From assembly GCA_947569705.1 (NCBI GenBank), contig CANOSP010000002.1, positions 1-64,000 on the forward strand: a DNA stretch of 64,000 nucleotides, given 5' to 3'. Origin of the DNA: an uncultured Erysipelotrichaceae bacterium (GTDB lineage Bacteria; Bacillota_I; Bacilli_A; Erysipelotrichales; Erysipelotrichaceae). A model generated the notes under the pieces. That model searched no databases. It had not been told where the DNA came from and saw only the letters and a program-made list of their open reading frames with translations. The first letter of the stretch is position 1. Every line of letters begins with the position of its first letter. Positions 25,694 through 35,853 of the stretch are shown piece after piece. A program made the translations under genes and the position numbers.

Positions 25694-26725
25694 CTAACGA
25701 TCGGAAAAATCAATATCCGGCCATAATTCCTGAAAACTTAAAAACTGTACATCTTCCTTGTTTTCGATTTTCGCTTGTTGAAGCAGTACGTTTAAGCTGG
25801 TAACCCGATAACGATGTCCCTTATATTCAATCTGTGAGTTCAGTTTAGGCAAGCCTTCTCTCAGCTTCTTGTATTGTTGATCCTCATATTTTAAACAGCA
25901 CATCAGCTTGCCGCACTGCCCGCTTAATTTTTGTATATTCAATGCCAGTAATTGATTCTTTGCCATATTGATCGATACGACATCAAAATCATTCAGAAAG
26001 CGGCTGCAGCATGTTTCCATACCGCACATTCCTAAACCGCCGATGATCTTTGATTTATTTCGCGGTCCGATCTGTCTTAATTCAATTCGGCATTTGAATT
26101 CGGCTGCCAAGGCTTTTAACAATTCTCGGAAGTCTACTCGCTCATCTGCGACATAGACAAATATGATTTTACTGCGATCCAGTGTATATTCCGCTTCAAT
26201 CAAGTTCATATCTAAATTTAATTCTTTGATATGCTTATCACATATAACCAAAGCTTCCTTCGCTGCTTCGGCATTTTTGGCAACATCATCAATATCTTTT
26301 TGTCGAGCCTTTCTCAAAATCGGCTTTAACTCCAAATTGTTGTGATGATTGATATATACTTCACAGTCTCGCATAATCGTACCGACTTCCAAGCCTCTGA
26401 TTGTTTCTACAATCACCTGATCTCCTACCTTATATTCTGTGGAATCAGTTCCAAAGGTATAGACTTTCTTGGAACCCTTAAAGGAAACAAATGCAATATA
26501 CGGATAAGGCTTCTGTTCTTGTTCTTTTTTTACGCTGTCCTTCGATTCCTTTTGTGAGTCTGTATTAGCCTCTTTATTTATATATGTATCCTGCTTATGA
26601 TTTTGATAATTGTTATTATGATGCAACTCATGATTCAGATTTTTTTCCTGATCGCTGCTTTTGTTTTGGTGATTGCGGAAGTTTTGTTTTTGATGATTGT
26701 GTTTATTTTGATTCTGCGGACTCAT
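25694..26725 (-). CDS. ricT: RicT/YaaT-like PSP1-domain protein with Asn/His/Lys-rich N-terminus
   Basis: A 343-residue protein. The last ~270 residues are a PSP1 domain: YIAFVSFKGSKKVYTFG, GDQVIVETIRGLEVGTI, then GMCGMETCCSRFLNDFD and CGKLMCCLKYE with the conserved Cys residues that carry Fe-S clusters in the RicA/F/T complex. That complex promotes RNase Y-dependent RNA processing and, in Bacillus, sporulation and competence. The first ~70 residues are low-complexity Asn/His/Gln/Lys, not found in the usual protein. It sits between holB and rsmI, as in Bacillus. Confidence 0.88.
   Translation of the reverse strand: MSPQNQNKHNHQKQNFRNHQNKSSDQEKNLNHELHHNNNYQNHKQDTYINKEANTDSQKESKDSVKKEQEQKPYPYIAFVSFKGSKKVYTFGTDSTEYKVGDQVIVETIRGLEVGTIMRDCEVYINHHNNLELKPILRKARQKDIDDVAKNAEAAKEALVICDKHIKELNLDMNLIEAEYTLDRSKIIFVYVADERVDFRELLKALAAEFKCRIELRQIGPRNKSKIIGGLGMCGMETCCSRFLNDFDVVSINMAKNQLLALNIQKLSGQCGKLMCCLKYEDQQYKKLREGLPKLNSQIEYKGHRYRVTSLNVLLQQAKIENKEDVQFLSFQELWPDIDFSDR
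26440..26453. repeat. Dispersed TGGAA-N4-TTCCA motif (ricT copy)
   Basis: TGGAATCAGTTCCA inside the ricT coding sequence, identical to the copies at 28806 and 41518. Confidence 0.7.
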
Positions 26726-26864
26726 AGTATCCCTCTTTCCTTATTATCTATTAGTTTCTTTCTTATATTTCATAAGTTTTTTTGTATCTCTTATTATCTT
26801 GCGGCTGCGTGTTATTGCTTATAGTTCATCATCTGATGCTCAATAACTGATAAATATTTATTCG

Positions 26865-27860
26865 CTATTGCTTTAACAGCTTTTGTTCATTTCTTATTTG
26901 GAAAATCATCTGATCACAAAGCAGTGTTATATTTACCGATTTCCATAGTTTATCTCTTGTCGCAATTAATATCGCCAAGATGCTTTGCGGATTATGAACA
27001 CATGTCTTTTGTTTCTCAAAGCTTTTTCGATAGCCTTCATCTTCACAATCAGTTTTGCCCTTGATCAGATCGCGATAAAATGTCATTAACATTTCTAAAA
27101 AATATCTCATGCATCGCTTCCCGTCAATCCTTTTATTGTCAAAACCTTCTTTTAACAATCCGGCATGTGCCTGATGAATGGATACAGCACTTTCTTCAAT
27201 AAAACTCAGAAACAAATGGCGTGCCTGTTGGTATTCTTCTGTTTCATTTACCTTTCGCATTTCCTGAGGACTGTGGATCATCCCGCTTAATAAATAGGCA
27301 TCGAGTGTTCCCAGCTCTTCTCTGCACATTTCATAGCACACCGCTTGACTCAACGGATGAAAGGGAATCAGCTGACAACGTGATATAATGGTCGGCAGGA
27401 TTCGCTCTAACTGATCACAAATAAGTATCGCTGCCATTTGTCCGTTAGGTTCTTCTAAGAATTTTAACAAGGAATTTAATGCATCCACAGTCGCATTTTC
27501 TGCGTGATTGATCATGTAGATCTTTTTCCCTGTATGTTCTAATCCTGTCTTTGAAAACTCATGTTGTAACTTTAGAATATTCTCTTTTTTAATAGATGCC
27601 GTTGTACCGTCCAAATAGATAAAGTCTGTCATCTGATTTGCCTTTATTCTGCGGCAATCCGCACATTCCTCACAGGCGAATCCGTCTTGATCGCGGTTTG
27701 TGCAAAGAATACTCTGTGCCAACAGCTGCGCACATTCAAGCTTTGGAGTTCCCGGTATACCGTGGAATAAATAGGCATGTGCAAGCTTGTCATTTTTCAG
27801 TGCATGTGATAAGGTACGATATGCGATCGGCTGTTCCTGCTTCAGCTGTTGCTTATTCAT
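26865..27860 (-). CDS. holB: DNA polymerase III delta-prime subunit
   Basis: A 331-residue clamp-loader subunit. The AAA+ fold starts at QPIAYRTLSHAL; the P-loop region FHGIPGTPKLECAQ lacks the GKT of an active ATPase, as expected for delta-prime. A four-Cys zinc module (CTNRDQDGFACEECADC) follows, then SRCQLIPFHPLS. I start it at ATG 27860, whose codon overlaps the tmk stop region by eight bases; a longer frame to 27932 would run through tmk. It works with DnaX to load the sliding clamp. Confidence 0.88.
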   Translation of the reverse strand: MNKQQLKQEQPIAYRTLSHALKNDKLAHAYLFHGIPGTPKLECAQLLAQSILCTNRDQDGFACEECADCRRIKANQMTDFIYLDGTTASIKKENILKLQHEFSKTGLEHTGKKIYMINHAENATVDALNSLLKFLEEPNGQMAAILICDQLERILPTIISRCQLIPFHPLSQAVCYEMCREELGTLDAYLLSGMIHSPQEMRKVNETEEYQQARHLFLSFIEESAVSIHQAHAGLLKEGFDNKRIDGKRCMRYFLEMLMTFYRDLIKGKTDCEDEGYRKSFEKQKTCVHNPQSILAILIATRDKLWKSVNITLLCDQMIFQIRNEQKLLKQ

Positions 27861-28485
27861 GAGCGTTGATAAGCTCCTCACACTTGTCCAGTGTTGCTTG
27901 AAAAACCGTTTCCATATCTGCTTCGGCATCAATTTCGATCATACGCTCCGCAAACATTTCTTTGACCTTTTCATATCCTTCTGCGACGCGGTGATGAAAA
28001 TCATTCGCCTCTAAATCCATGCGATCTAAATTCCCGCGTGCATTCACTCGCTGCATTCCTGTATCTAATGAAACGCTCAAGAAGAAAGTCGCATCAGGCA
28101 TATGTGATTCAATCGCAAATTGATTGATTTTAAGTACCTCATCAATGCCGATTCCTCTGCCGATTCCCTGATATGCCAAGGAGCTGTCTATAAATCGATC
28201 GCATAGAACGATCTTTCCTGTTTCAAGTGCCGGCAATACTTTTTCAATCAGATGTTGGCGGCGGCTTGCTGCATATAGCAAGGCTTCACATCGCGCATCC
28301 ATTGCGGTGTGATTCGGGTCTAATATGATTGTACGAATTTTTTCCGCAATTTCAATTCCGCCCGGCTCTCTTGTATAAATGACAGGGTAACCTTTTTCCA
28401 ATAATGCCTCATATACTTTTTTGGAAATTGTTGTTTTCCCTGATCCGTCATTTCCTTCAAATGTAATAAATAATCCTTTGTGCAT
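27853..28485 (-). CDS. tmk: Thymidylate kinase
   Basis: A 210-residue kinase that phosphorylates dTMP to dTDP. The P-loop is FEGNDGSGKTTISKK, with YTREPGG, the DR motif in LCDRFIDSSLAYQG and the LID region rich in basic residues. The start is ATG 28485 with GAGGAG seven bases upstream; a GTG at 28500 overlaps that site. It is coupled to holB. Confidence 0.94.
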   Translation of the reverse strand: MHKGLFITFEGNDGSGKTTISKKVYEALLEKGYPVIYTREPGGIEIAEKIRTIILDPNHTAMDARCEALLYAASRRQHLIEKVLPALETGKIVLCDRFIDSSLAYQGIGRGIGIDEVLKINQFAIESHMPDATFFLSVSLDTGMQRVNARGNLDRMDLEANDFHHRVAEGYEKVKEMFAERMIEIDAEADMETVFQATLDKCEELINAHE

Positions 28486-28656
28486 ATTATCGCTCCTCAC
28501 ACATGTATCATTATACCACGCTTTGCCTGTTCTTGCTTAATGAAATTGTTTCCTGTCTTTATTAATTTTGCATCGATATGCATATTTATTTTATTTCTGT
28601 ATATAATATGAAATAGGAAAGTAGTTCTTTCCTTTCTCATATAGCGTCCTTGACGC

Positions 28657-28686
28657 AATAAAAGCGGCGAAATCGTCGCTTTTATT
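28657..28686. terminator. Bidirectional terminator between tmk and tcdA
   Basis: A 13-bp near-perfect stem (28657-28669 with 28674-28686, one G-U pair) rich in A on one side and T on the other. Since both neighbours are on the minus strand it would mainly end the tcdA transcript. Confidence 0.65.
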
Positions 28687-28800
28687 ATGGTTATTAGTGA
28701 TTATTACCGCTGTTTATATTACAGCGATCAACTCATATACCGCTTGACCTCTTTGAAAACAGTGATATGGATATTAAATTCCTGTTTAATTGGTTTTTTA

Positions 28801-29535
28801 TTATATGGAATCAGTTCCATATAATATTTTTCTAACGACATAACTCGCACAAGCCAATCCTGCCGCAGCGGGTACAAACGGAGAGCTTGCCGGCGGAATG
28901 CGCAGTTTGCGTGTAGGTGCATCGGGATCTGTTTCTATGTTTTGTTTGATCGGCTGTTCTTTGGAAAACACGACCGGAATTTTTCCTTTCAGCCTTCTTT
29001 TCCTAACTTGCGACCGCATGACCTTCGCCAATGGATCGTAGCTGGTTTTCATTAGTTCGCTGATACAAACTGCGGTAGAATCTAATCGGTTCGCCATCCC
29101 CAAACAGGAAATAAAGTCAATTTTATGTTCTAAGCAGTAAGCGATTAAATCCAACTTCGCACTGATCGTATCAATCGCGTCCACGACAAAATCTATTTTG
29201 TTTTTAACCAACACTTCGTTATTTTCTGCTTGATAGAACATTGGATACAGGATCACTTCGCAATCCTTTCTGTAACTGTGAATACGTTCTTTCATGACTT
29301 CTGTTTTTGGTTTACCGATCGTATCATAGGTCGCATGAATCTGACGGTTAAGGTTACTTTCAGAAACACAATCATGATCAACTAAAAGCAAACGTCCGAT
29401 GCCGCAGCGCGCCAATGCCTCTGCGCAATAGGAGCCGACACCGCCGATTCCAACAACCATAACCGTTGCGTCTTTTAAAATTTCCACCTGCTTATTTCCC
29501 AATAACAGCCTTGTTCTTTCATCATACGCTTCCAT
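28801..29535 (-). CDS. tcdA: tRNA threonylcarbamoyladenosine dehydratase (TcdA/YgdL)
   Basis: A 244-residue E1-like (ThiF/MoeB/HesA) enzyme that cyclises the t6A modification at tRNA position 37 to ct6A using ATP. Visible: GIGGVGSYCAEALARCGI as the nucleotide-binding loop, VDHDCVSESNLNRQIHAT, DAIDTISAKLDLI, and the family C-terminal block MRSQVRKRRLKG. No zinc-binding Cys quartet is seen, as usual for this group. It is monocistronic, followed by a terminator. A copy of the 14-bp dispersed motif covers its last codons. Confidence 0.9.
   Translation of the reverse strand: MEAYDERTRLLLGNKQVEILKDATVMVVGIGGVGSYCAEALARCGIGRLLLVDHDCVSESNLNRQIHATYDTIGKPKTEVMKERIHSYRKDCEVILYPMFYQAENNEVLVKNKIDFVVDAIDTISAKLDLIAYCLEHKIDFISCLGMANRLDSTAVCISELMKTSYDPLAKVMRSQVRKRRLKGKIPVVFSKEQPIKQNIETDPDAPTRKLRIPPASSPFVPAAAGLACASYVVRKILYGTDSI
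28806..28819. repeat. Dispersed TGGAA-N4-TTCCA motif (tcdA 3' end)
   Basis: TGGAATCAGTTCCA, extended to ATATGGAATCAGTTCCATAT, spanning the final codons of tcdA. Confidence 0.75.
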
Positions 29536-29594
29536 GATTCTACCTCACCTTTTCTATCGTCCGGTTTACTATGTATCGTTTCCGTTTAATTTTA

Positions 29595-29608
29595 TGGAAT
29601 CAATTCCA
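29595..29608. repeat. Dispersed TGGAA-N4-TTCCA motif (upstream of tcdA)
   Basis: TGGAATCAATTCCA, identical to the copy inside mutL at 33067. Confidence 0.75.
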
Positions 29609-30219
29609 TTATTTTACTCTGACTTACAACTTACATGTCATCTATATAGAATATTATTCAAACATTTTCATTATGGATATTCTTTACCATCACATGCTTG
29701 TTTTCAATGTATCTCTAACATTCATTTCTTGATTTAATATTATTTCCCATTCACAAATTATCCGTATACTTTTTTAAAAACCGCTTTTTAAAAGGTTTTC
29801 TTACCTAGTCTAAAAATAGAATACTATCTGTTTAACATCTGGTATTTCCCGATTGTACAGCGCTCTGTTTCGCAGCGATGATCGCTGTTTCTGTTTCATT
29901 TTCCTTATTATTAAATAAATTACTTTTCTGACAATCAGATATTGTGTTTTTCCATCGATCGCCGGCATTCATTTTTAACGATAAATAACTCAGATAAATC
30001 AATCAATACTTTAAAGTCTATCAATACTCACCCGGTTATCAAAACGCATAAGGTTCTGCTTAACACCGCTTACTTCCGCATTACTATTTCCCGATTTCTT
30101 GATCATTCACTTACACTTAGACCTACCGCTATTATTTATTTTCTATCGAATGCTGGTTTATGAAGCAACATCATAAATTAAGGGATACTGTAACCTACTC
30201 ATCAATTCGCAAATATTTA

Positions 30220-30233
30220 TGGAACCATTTCCA
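30220..30233. repeat. Dispersed TGGAA-N4-TTCCA motif (beyond miaA)
   Basis: TGGAACCATTTCCA, in extended dyad symmetry ATTTATGGAA...TTCCATAAAT. Confidence 0.75.
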
Positions 30234-30299
30234 TAAATATATTGCTAAATTTCATTCGCTGATCTATTTACGAAATATCACATATTTCTTATTACTTTA

Positions 30300-31214
30300 T
30301 TAAGAACGCAGCCATGTCTCTACATCGGTGATCATTTGTTCACACCAATGTTCATTCTCCACATCATACCAATGCATTTGCAGTTGATTGTGAAACCATG
30401 TATATTGTCGCTTCGCAAAATTACGTGAATTTTTCTTAATCTGATTGACACAATTCTCAATCGATTCATCTGCTTGGAAATGTGCCTGCCACTCCTTATA
30501 GCCGATTGATTGAAAACACTGCATCTGCCATATATCTGATTCTTGCGCAGCCAAGTTTTTGACTTCCTCGTATAACCCTGCTTCCATCATCAGATCAACC
30601 CGTTGATTGATTCGTTCATACAATCGCTCACGATCCATCGTCAATCCGATAAAGTAAGCATCATATAATAATTCATGTTGTTGTGAGGCAATGACTTCAC
30701 TTTTTTTTGTACCGGCATGTGCCATTTCAACAGCACGTACCATACGTTGACGATTATTGGGATGAATCGTTTGTAAAGCATTCGGATCTACATGACGAAG
30801 TAACGCATAAAGCTGTGAGTTGCTCAAACCTTGTAAAAAGCTGATAAACTCTTCATCCTTTGCTTGTGTTTGAAATGTATAATCATATAACAGCGACTTT
30901 ATATATAAACCGGTACCGCCGCAAATAATGGGCAATGATCCTCGCTCGTTAATCGTATCCATGATTTTTCTGCCTTTTTCCTGAAAAACTTTCACATTAT
31001 ATTCATCATAAATACTGAAACAATCTAACAGATAGTGGGGAATCGACTCCTTTTCCGCTTCCGTGATTTTCGCTGTACCGATATTCAACCCTTTATATAC
31101 TTGCATCGCATCGCCGTTGATAATCTCACCTTGAAACTGCTTTGCCAACAAAATACTGCAGGAAGTTTTACCGACACCTGTAGGACCGGCGATCACCAAT
31201 ACTTTCTTTTTCAT
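30300..31214 (-). CDS. miaA: tRNA dimethylallyltransferase
   Basis: A 304-residue enzyme that adds a dimethylallyl group to A37 of tRNAs reading U-starting codons. The P-loop is AGPTGVGKTSCSILLAK, with DAMQVYKGLNIGTAK and HYLLDCFSIYDEYNV (the DSxQ-equivalent here reads DAMQ, a normal variant) and GGTGLYIKSLLY. It is third in the mutS-mutL-miaA unit, five bases after mutL. Confidence 0.94.
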   Translation of the reverse strand: MKKKVLVIAGPTGVGKTSCSILLAKQFQGEIINGDAMQVYKGLNIGTAKITEAEKESIPHYLLDCFSIYDEYNVKVFQEKGRKIMDTINERGSLPIICGGTGLYIKSLLYDYTFQTQAKDEEFISFLQGLSNSQLYALLRHVDPNALQTIHPNNRQRMVRAVEMAHAGTKKSEVIASQQHELLYDAYFIGLTMDRERLYERINQRVDLMMEAGLYEEVKNLAAQESDIWQMQCFQSIGYKEWQAHFQADESIENCVNQIKKNSRNFAKRQYTWFHNQLQMHWYDVENEHWCEQMITDVETWLRS

Positions 31215-31219
31215 AACAG

Positions 31220-33229
31220 TTACCTTAAAAACTGTTTGGTCAGTTGATCATCACTGATACAAATAAATGTCGGTCTTCCGTGCGGACAGTGAAACGGCTG
31301 TTCACACTTACCTAAATCAGCTACTACCTGTTGCATCTCGGCAAGCGAAAGATTACGATGAAAACGAATCGAGGAATGACATGCCATTGTTGCGATTGCC
31401 AAATGGCGAAGCTTTGATTCATCAACTGTTTCCTCTGCCATCCATTGATCAATTAAATCCTGCAAGAATGCCTGTTCATCAATCTGTTGCATCCATGTCG
31501 GTAAATCGCGTACAATGAAAGAATTATTTCCGAACTCTTCAAACACGATTCCCAATGCTTCCATTGCTTGATTCAATTCCTTCAAACGAATACGAACGGC
31601 AGGTTCAGCCTCTATGGTAATCGGTATCAGCATCGACTGTGCATCATTATTTCCCGATAGTATCTGTTGCTTAATCACTTCAAAATGATAGCGCTCCTGT
31701 GCGGCATGTTGGTCAATGATATATAGACCTGCTTCCCCTTGCGCTAAAATATAGGACTGGTGAAACTGCCCGATCACTTCCATAATCGGCAGACACTCAT
31801 TCTGTGATTTCTGATGAGTCACAGCTTCAGTTTTACTGCTTTCTTCCTGTTGCTTTTCCGCTATTTTGACGCTTTGTCCCTCTTTTTTGTTTTGGGAAAT
31901 AGTCGTTTCAGCTAGGGAAATAGGCTCTTTTTTTTCTTCATATTCCACTTTTTTTATATTAGGTCGAGATTTTTGCGGATACGCGATCTTTGGTTCCTCA
32001 ACGATCGGTTCTTGAGCATTCACAGTCGTTGTCCGATCTGTCTTGACCTCTTTTTGCGGAATTGGTTCCTTCATTTTTGCACTGATTTCCTTTAGATCCA
32101 ACGGCGGCAGCTGCTCGGGATGAAGGAAGCCTTCGTTCACTTCTTCATGAAGTTTCTTCAGTTTCGGATCACGTTCATAAGTAAACTGTAACTCAGTTAT
32201 TTCCGGTTTTTCCTTTGGTTTCGGAAGCTCTGCCTGTACCACCTGCAATTTATTTTTCAGCGCTTGATCAATCGTTTGATACACCAATTTTTCTAATTGT
32301 TTCTCTTTCGATAAGCGTATTTCCCACTTAGACGGATGCACGTTTACATCGACAAGCTGACTGTCCATTTCAATATTTAATACAACGATCGGATAACGAT
32401 CCTTCGGCATATAGATATGAAATGCATCAATAATTGCTTTCTGTAAATGATAGCTGCGAATCATACGCTGATTGATAAATAATGTCATATAGTATTTTGT
32501 TGCGCGGTGATACTGAGGCTGTGCCGCGTATCCGCTGATATGATAATCAAAATCTTTACCGTCAATCTGAATTGCACTTTTCGCTACATCTCTGCCGTAA
32601 ATTTGCATCAATACTTCTTGAAGACGATTGTTGCCTTTGGTTTGAAATACATTCTTTCCGTCATGTGCCAAGTAAAAAGCGATTTCGGGATGTGCCAGCG
32701 CAAACTTCTGAATAATATCCAATATTAATGAAAATTCATATTGCGGACTTTTTAAATGCTTAAAGCGAGCCGGTGTTTTTTGAAATAGATTTTTTACTTC
32801 AATCATCGTTCCGAGCGGCGCTGCCGTTTGTCGCACAGCTTGTTTTTCACCGAAACTGATGAGTATCTCGTTAGCTTCGCTGCCGTTATTCGTTTTTAAT
32901 GTGACCTGAGAGACTGCCGCTATGGAAGGAAGTGCTTCGCCGCGAAATCCCATGGTATGAATATTCCATAAATCAGCTTCTTCTTTCAGCTTACTGGTCG
33001 CATGGCGTTCAAACGCAAGCTCGGCATCCTCTTTATCCATACCGATTCCATCATCGATAATTGTTATGGAATCAATTCCACCCTGTTTGATCTGCAGTTC
33101 GATACGCGTTGCTTGTGCATCAATCGCATTTTCGACCAGTTCCTTCACCACACCGGCAGGACGCTCCACAACCTCACCGGCTGCGATCATATTACGTAAA
33201 TGCTCATTTAATTGATTGATTTTACCCAT
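31220..33229 (-). CDS. mutL: DNA mismatch repair endonuclease MutL
   Basis: A 669-residue protein. The N-terminal GHKL ATPase has ENAIDAQATRIE, DDGIGM and GFRGEALPSIAAVSQ. A linker of about 150 residues rich in Glu/Lys/Pro follows. The C-terminal dimerisation domain carries the metal-binding endonuclease motif DQHAAQERYHFE, plus ACHSSIRFH and CPHGRPT, so this MutL nicks DNA itself, as in organisms without MutH. It partners with MutS, encoded upstream. A 14-bp dispersed motif lies in the GHKL-coding part (33067-33080). Confidence 0.95.
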   Translation of the reverse strand: MGKINQLNEHLRNMIAAGEVVERPAGVVKELVENAIDAQATRIELQIKQGGIDSITIIDDGIGMDKEDAELAFERHATSKLKEEADLWNIHTMGFRGEALPSIAAVSQVTLKTNNGSEANEILISFGEKQAVRQTAAPLGTMIEVKNLFQKTPARFKHLKSPQYEFSLILDIIQKFALAHPEIAFYLAHDGKNVFQTKGNNRLQEVLMQIYGRDVAKSAIQIDGKDFDYHISGYAAQPQYHRATKYYMTLFINQRMIRSYHLQKAIIDAFHIYMPKDRYPIVVLNIEMDSQLVDVNVHPSKWEIRLSKEKQLEKLVYQTIDQALKNKLQVVQAELPKPKEKPEITELQFTYERDPKLKKLHEEVNEGFLHPEQLPPLDLKEISAKMKEPIPQKEVKTDRTTTVNAQEPIVEEPKIAYPQKSRPNIKKVEYEEKKEPISLAETTISQNKKEGQSVKIAEKQQEESSKTEAVTHQKSQNECLPIMEVIGQFHQSYILAQGEAGLYIIDQHAAQERYHFEVIKQQILSGNNDAQSMLIPITIEAEPAVRIRLKELNQAMEALGIVFEEFGNNSFIVRDLPTWMQQIDEQAFLQDLIDQWMAEETVDESKLRHLAIATMACHSSIRFHRNLSLAEMQQVVADLGKCEQPFHCPHGRPTFICISDDQLTKQFLR
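33067..33080. repeat. Dispersed TGGAA-N4-TTCCA motif (mutL copy)
   Basis: TGGAATCAATTCCA inside mutL, identical to the intergenic copy at 29595. Confidence 0.7.
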
Positions 33230-33288
33230 GCGCTCTCACTCCTTCCTATCTCTATGTATTTGTTTTAACCTTTAGCCTTGCGCTTTGA

Positions 33289-35853
33289 TCAGGACAGCAT
33301 CTTCTTTAGTTCATTCACCAATAACAAGGCTTCAATCGGTGTCATTTGATCTGCCTGTATCTGCATCAGCTTTTCTTTGATCGCCGCTGCCTGCGGATCG
33401 CTTTTTTCAATTACCTGCGGCAATGCGGTGTTCGTATCCAAAAAGGACAGCTGTTCGTTTTGATCTTTCGCTTCCAATCCGGATAAAATATGGCGCGCAC
33501 GCGCTAAAACAGTATCGGGCAGCTTCGCCAGTGCCGCTACATTTATACCGTAAGATTTATCTGCCTTTCCCTCATTGACACGATACAGAAAAGTGACTGA
33601 TTCATTTTCTTCATGAACTTCTACATGAACATTGCGAATTCCTTTGTGATACTTTGCCAATGTAGTCAATTCATGATAATGAGTGGAGAACAGTGTTTTT
33701 GCATGAATATTCTGTTCAATATATTCCAACATTGCCTGTGCAAGCGCCATACCGTCATAGGTAGAAGTACCTCTGCCGATCTCATCAAATAAAATCAATG
33801 ACTTATCACTTGCATTCTGTAAGGCATGATTCGCCTCTGTCATCTCAACCATAAAGGTCGATTGTCCCGACATAATATCATCACTTGCCCCGATTCTCGT
33901 AAATATCTGATCGAACAACGGCAGTACGGCACTTTTTGCCGGCACAAAACAACCGAGCTGTGCCATAATCACGATTAAAGCGGTCTGTCGCATATAAGTA
34001 GATTTACCACCCATATTCGGACCGGTTATCATTAATATGGAATTGGTTTCATCCATACAAAGATCATTGGATACATAATGTCCGTTCTTTTTCATCATCT
34101 TTTCTAAGATCGGATGGCGTGCTTCGGTTAATTCAATCACTGCCTTTTTTGCAAACTGCGGTCGAACATAGCCGTTATCACCGGAAATTTCCGCCAAAGC
34201 ATAAAGAACATCGATCGTTGCCAAGGCTTGTGCCATATCATGCAGTTTCGGCAGATATGCTTTGATTTGATTTAACAATGCGTTAAACAGTTCTTGTTCC
34301 AAACGTATACTGTGCTCCTGTGCATGTACGATCGCATCTTCCTTTTCTTTTAATTCTTCTGTGATAAATCGCTCCGCATTGGCAAGAGTTTGTTTTCGTA
34401 CATAACCGAATTCATCCTTAATCTGATTCAAATTCGCTTTTGTTACCTCGATATAATAACCGAACACTCGATTATATCCTATTTTTAATGATTTTACTCC
34501 GGTACGCTCTTTTTCCTTCGCTTCTAATTCCAAGATCCAATGCTTGCCGTTTTTCCCGATCTCCCGTAGCTGATCCAGTTCCTCATGATAACCGTCCACA
34601 AACACGCCGCCGTCTTTTATGTGCAGCGGGGGATTTTCAATAATCGCACCCTGCAAAACATCATATAAAGAAGTGCATGGATCGATCTGTCGGAATTCTT
34701 GATAACTCGGACATTCCTTCATAATATCGAAAATTTGGGGCGCATGTTCCAAGGTTTTCACCAGTCGTAAAACATCGCGCGGATTTGCATTCCCGTAAGC
34801 AACACGTGCGCTTAAACGCTCTAAATCATAGACACAGCCTAAATGCTCACGCAATTCATCTTTTATAATAAAATTATTATTTAAAAATTCAATCGCATCT
34901 AATCGCTGTGCAATCGCCGTTTTCTGTACTAGCGGATATTCAATCCATTTCTTTAACAATCGCGATCCCATTGCACTTTGACATTTATCCAAAAAGCTCC
35001 AAAGCGTTTGACTTTTTGAATTCGTGCGTTGTGTTTGCGTTAATTCTAAGTTGATTCTTGTATTATAATCCATTTGAAGAAAATCTGCTTCGTTCATCAT
35101 CTCCACCGGATTCAAATGTGCCATATTGCGTTTTTGCGTTTCGTTTAAGTAATTGGTAAGCGTCGCAAAGCTTCGTTTGATTCGCTCGTCTTGAACTGCA
35201 CTGATTAAATAATGATATTCTTCCTTGCAGGTATGATCTGTTTCCTGTGAAATCGTAATCGAACCCATTTCCTCAATCATTTTACAGATTTTTTTATCAA
35301 AAGACGGTTCGATAACTATTTCCGCCACATTATTTCCCAACAGAACCTTCTGAATTGCCATTACCTGCTTATCGATCAGCTGGGCGCGCATTTCACCCGT
35401 TGTCATTTCGCATAAAACAACTGCTAAGCCGTGTTGATAATCGTATAAAGAAGCAATATAGACACCGGCTCTTTCATCTTGTATTTCATCCATGATCGTT
35501 CCCGGTGTTACTATTTTTATGACGTCTCTTTTCACAAGTCCTTTTGCTTGTGTCGGATCCTCTAACTGCTCAACGATCGCTACTTTATAGCCTTTTTGAA
35601 TCAGACGTTGGATATAACCCGTCGCAGCGTGAAAAGGAATCCCGCACATCGGGACTTTTTCTTCCGCACCCGCATTTCTTCCTGTTAAAACTAAATCCAG
35701 TTCGCCGGATGCCGTTTTCGCATCCTCAAAAAACATTTCATAAAAATCGCCTAAACGATAAAATATAATCGCATCGGGATGTTGTTCCTTGATCTCGATG
35801 TAATGATTCATCATCGGTGTATATTTTCCTTTTTGGATAATTTCTTCCGCCAT
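33289..35853 (-). CDS. mutS: DNA mismatch repair protein MutS
   Basis: An 854-residue mismatch sensor. It has the mismatch-reading wedge GDFYEMFFEDA near the N-terminus, connector, lever and clamp domains, and an ABC-type ATPase with Walker A TGPNMGGKSTYMRQ, DEIGRGTSTYDG (Walker B/signature) and STHYHELT. The short C-terminal tail is of the clamp-interacting kind. It is first gene of the mutS-mutL-miaA run, with 59 bases to mutL. Confidence 0.96.
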   Translation of the reverse strand: MAEEIIQKGKYTPMMNHYIEIKEQHPDAIIFYRLGDFYEMFFEDAKTASGELDLVLTGRNAGAEEKVPMCGIPFHAATGYIQRLIQKGYKVAIVEQLEDPTQAKGLVKRDVIKIVTPGTIMDEIQDERAGVYIASLYDYQHGLAVVLCEMTTGEMRAQLIDKQVMAIQKVLLGNNVAEIVIEPSFDKKICKMIEEMGSITISQETDHTCKEEYHYLISAVQDERIKRSFATLTNYLNETQKRNMAHLNPVEMMNEADFLQMDYNTRINLELTQTQRTNSKSQTLWSFLDKCQSAMGSRLLKKWIEYPLVQKTAIAQRLDAIEFLNNNFIIKDELREHLGCVYDLERLSARVAYGNANPRDVLRLVKTLEHAPQIFDIMKECPSYQEFRQIDPCTSLYDVLQGAIIENPPLHIKDGGVFVDGYHEELDQLREIGKNGKHWILELEAKEKERTGVKSLKIGYNRVFGYYIEVTKANLNQIKDEFGYVRKQTLANAERFITEELKEKEDAIVHAQEHSIRLEQELFNALLNQIKAYLPKLHDMAQALATIDVLYALAEISGDNGYVRPQFAKKAVIELTEARHPILEKMMKKNGHYVSNDLCMDETNSILMITGPNMGGKSTYMRQTALIVIMAQLGCFVPAKSAVLPLFDQIFTRIGASDDIMSGQSTFMVEMTEANHALQNASDKSLILFDEIGRGTSTYDGMALAQAMLEYIEQNIHAKTLFSTHYHELTTLAKYHKGIRNVHVEVHEENESVTFLYRVNEGKADKSYGINVAALAKLPDTVLARARHILSGLEAKDQNEQLSFLDTNTALPQVIEKSDPQAAAIKEKLMQIQADQMTPIEALLLVNELKKMLS

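Larger units (their letters stand above)
29536..30299. other. 764-base gap with two copies of the 14-bp motif
   Basis: No credible gene. TGGAATCAATTCCA lies at 29595-29608, 60 bases upstream of tcdA, and TGGAACCATTTCCA at 30220-30233, 67 bases beyond miaA. Between them are a palindromic CAGCGAT-G-ATCGCTG hairpin (29873-29887) and an A/T-tract hairpin near 29775-29800 that could end the mutS-mutL-miaA transcript. Confidence 0.5.

Noticed and set aside
29942-30163. 73-codon plus-strand frame between tcdA and miaA
   Set aside because: No ribosome binding site, no homology features and unlike codon use in the neighbours.
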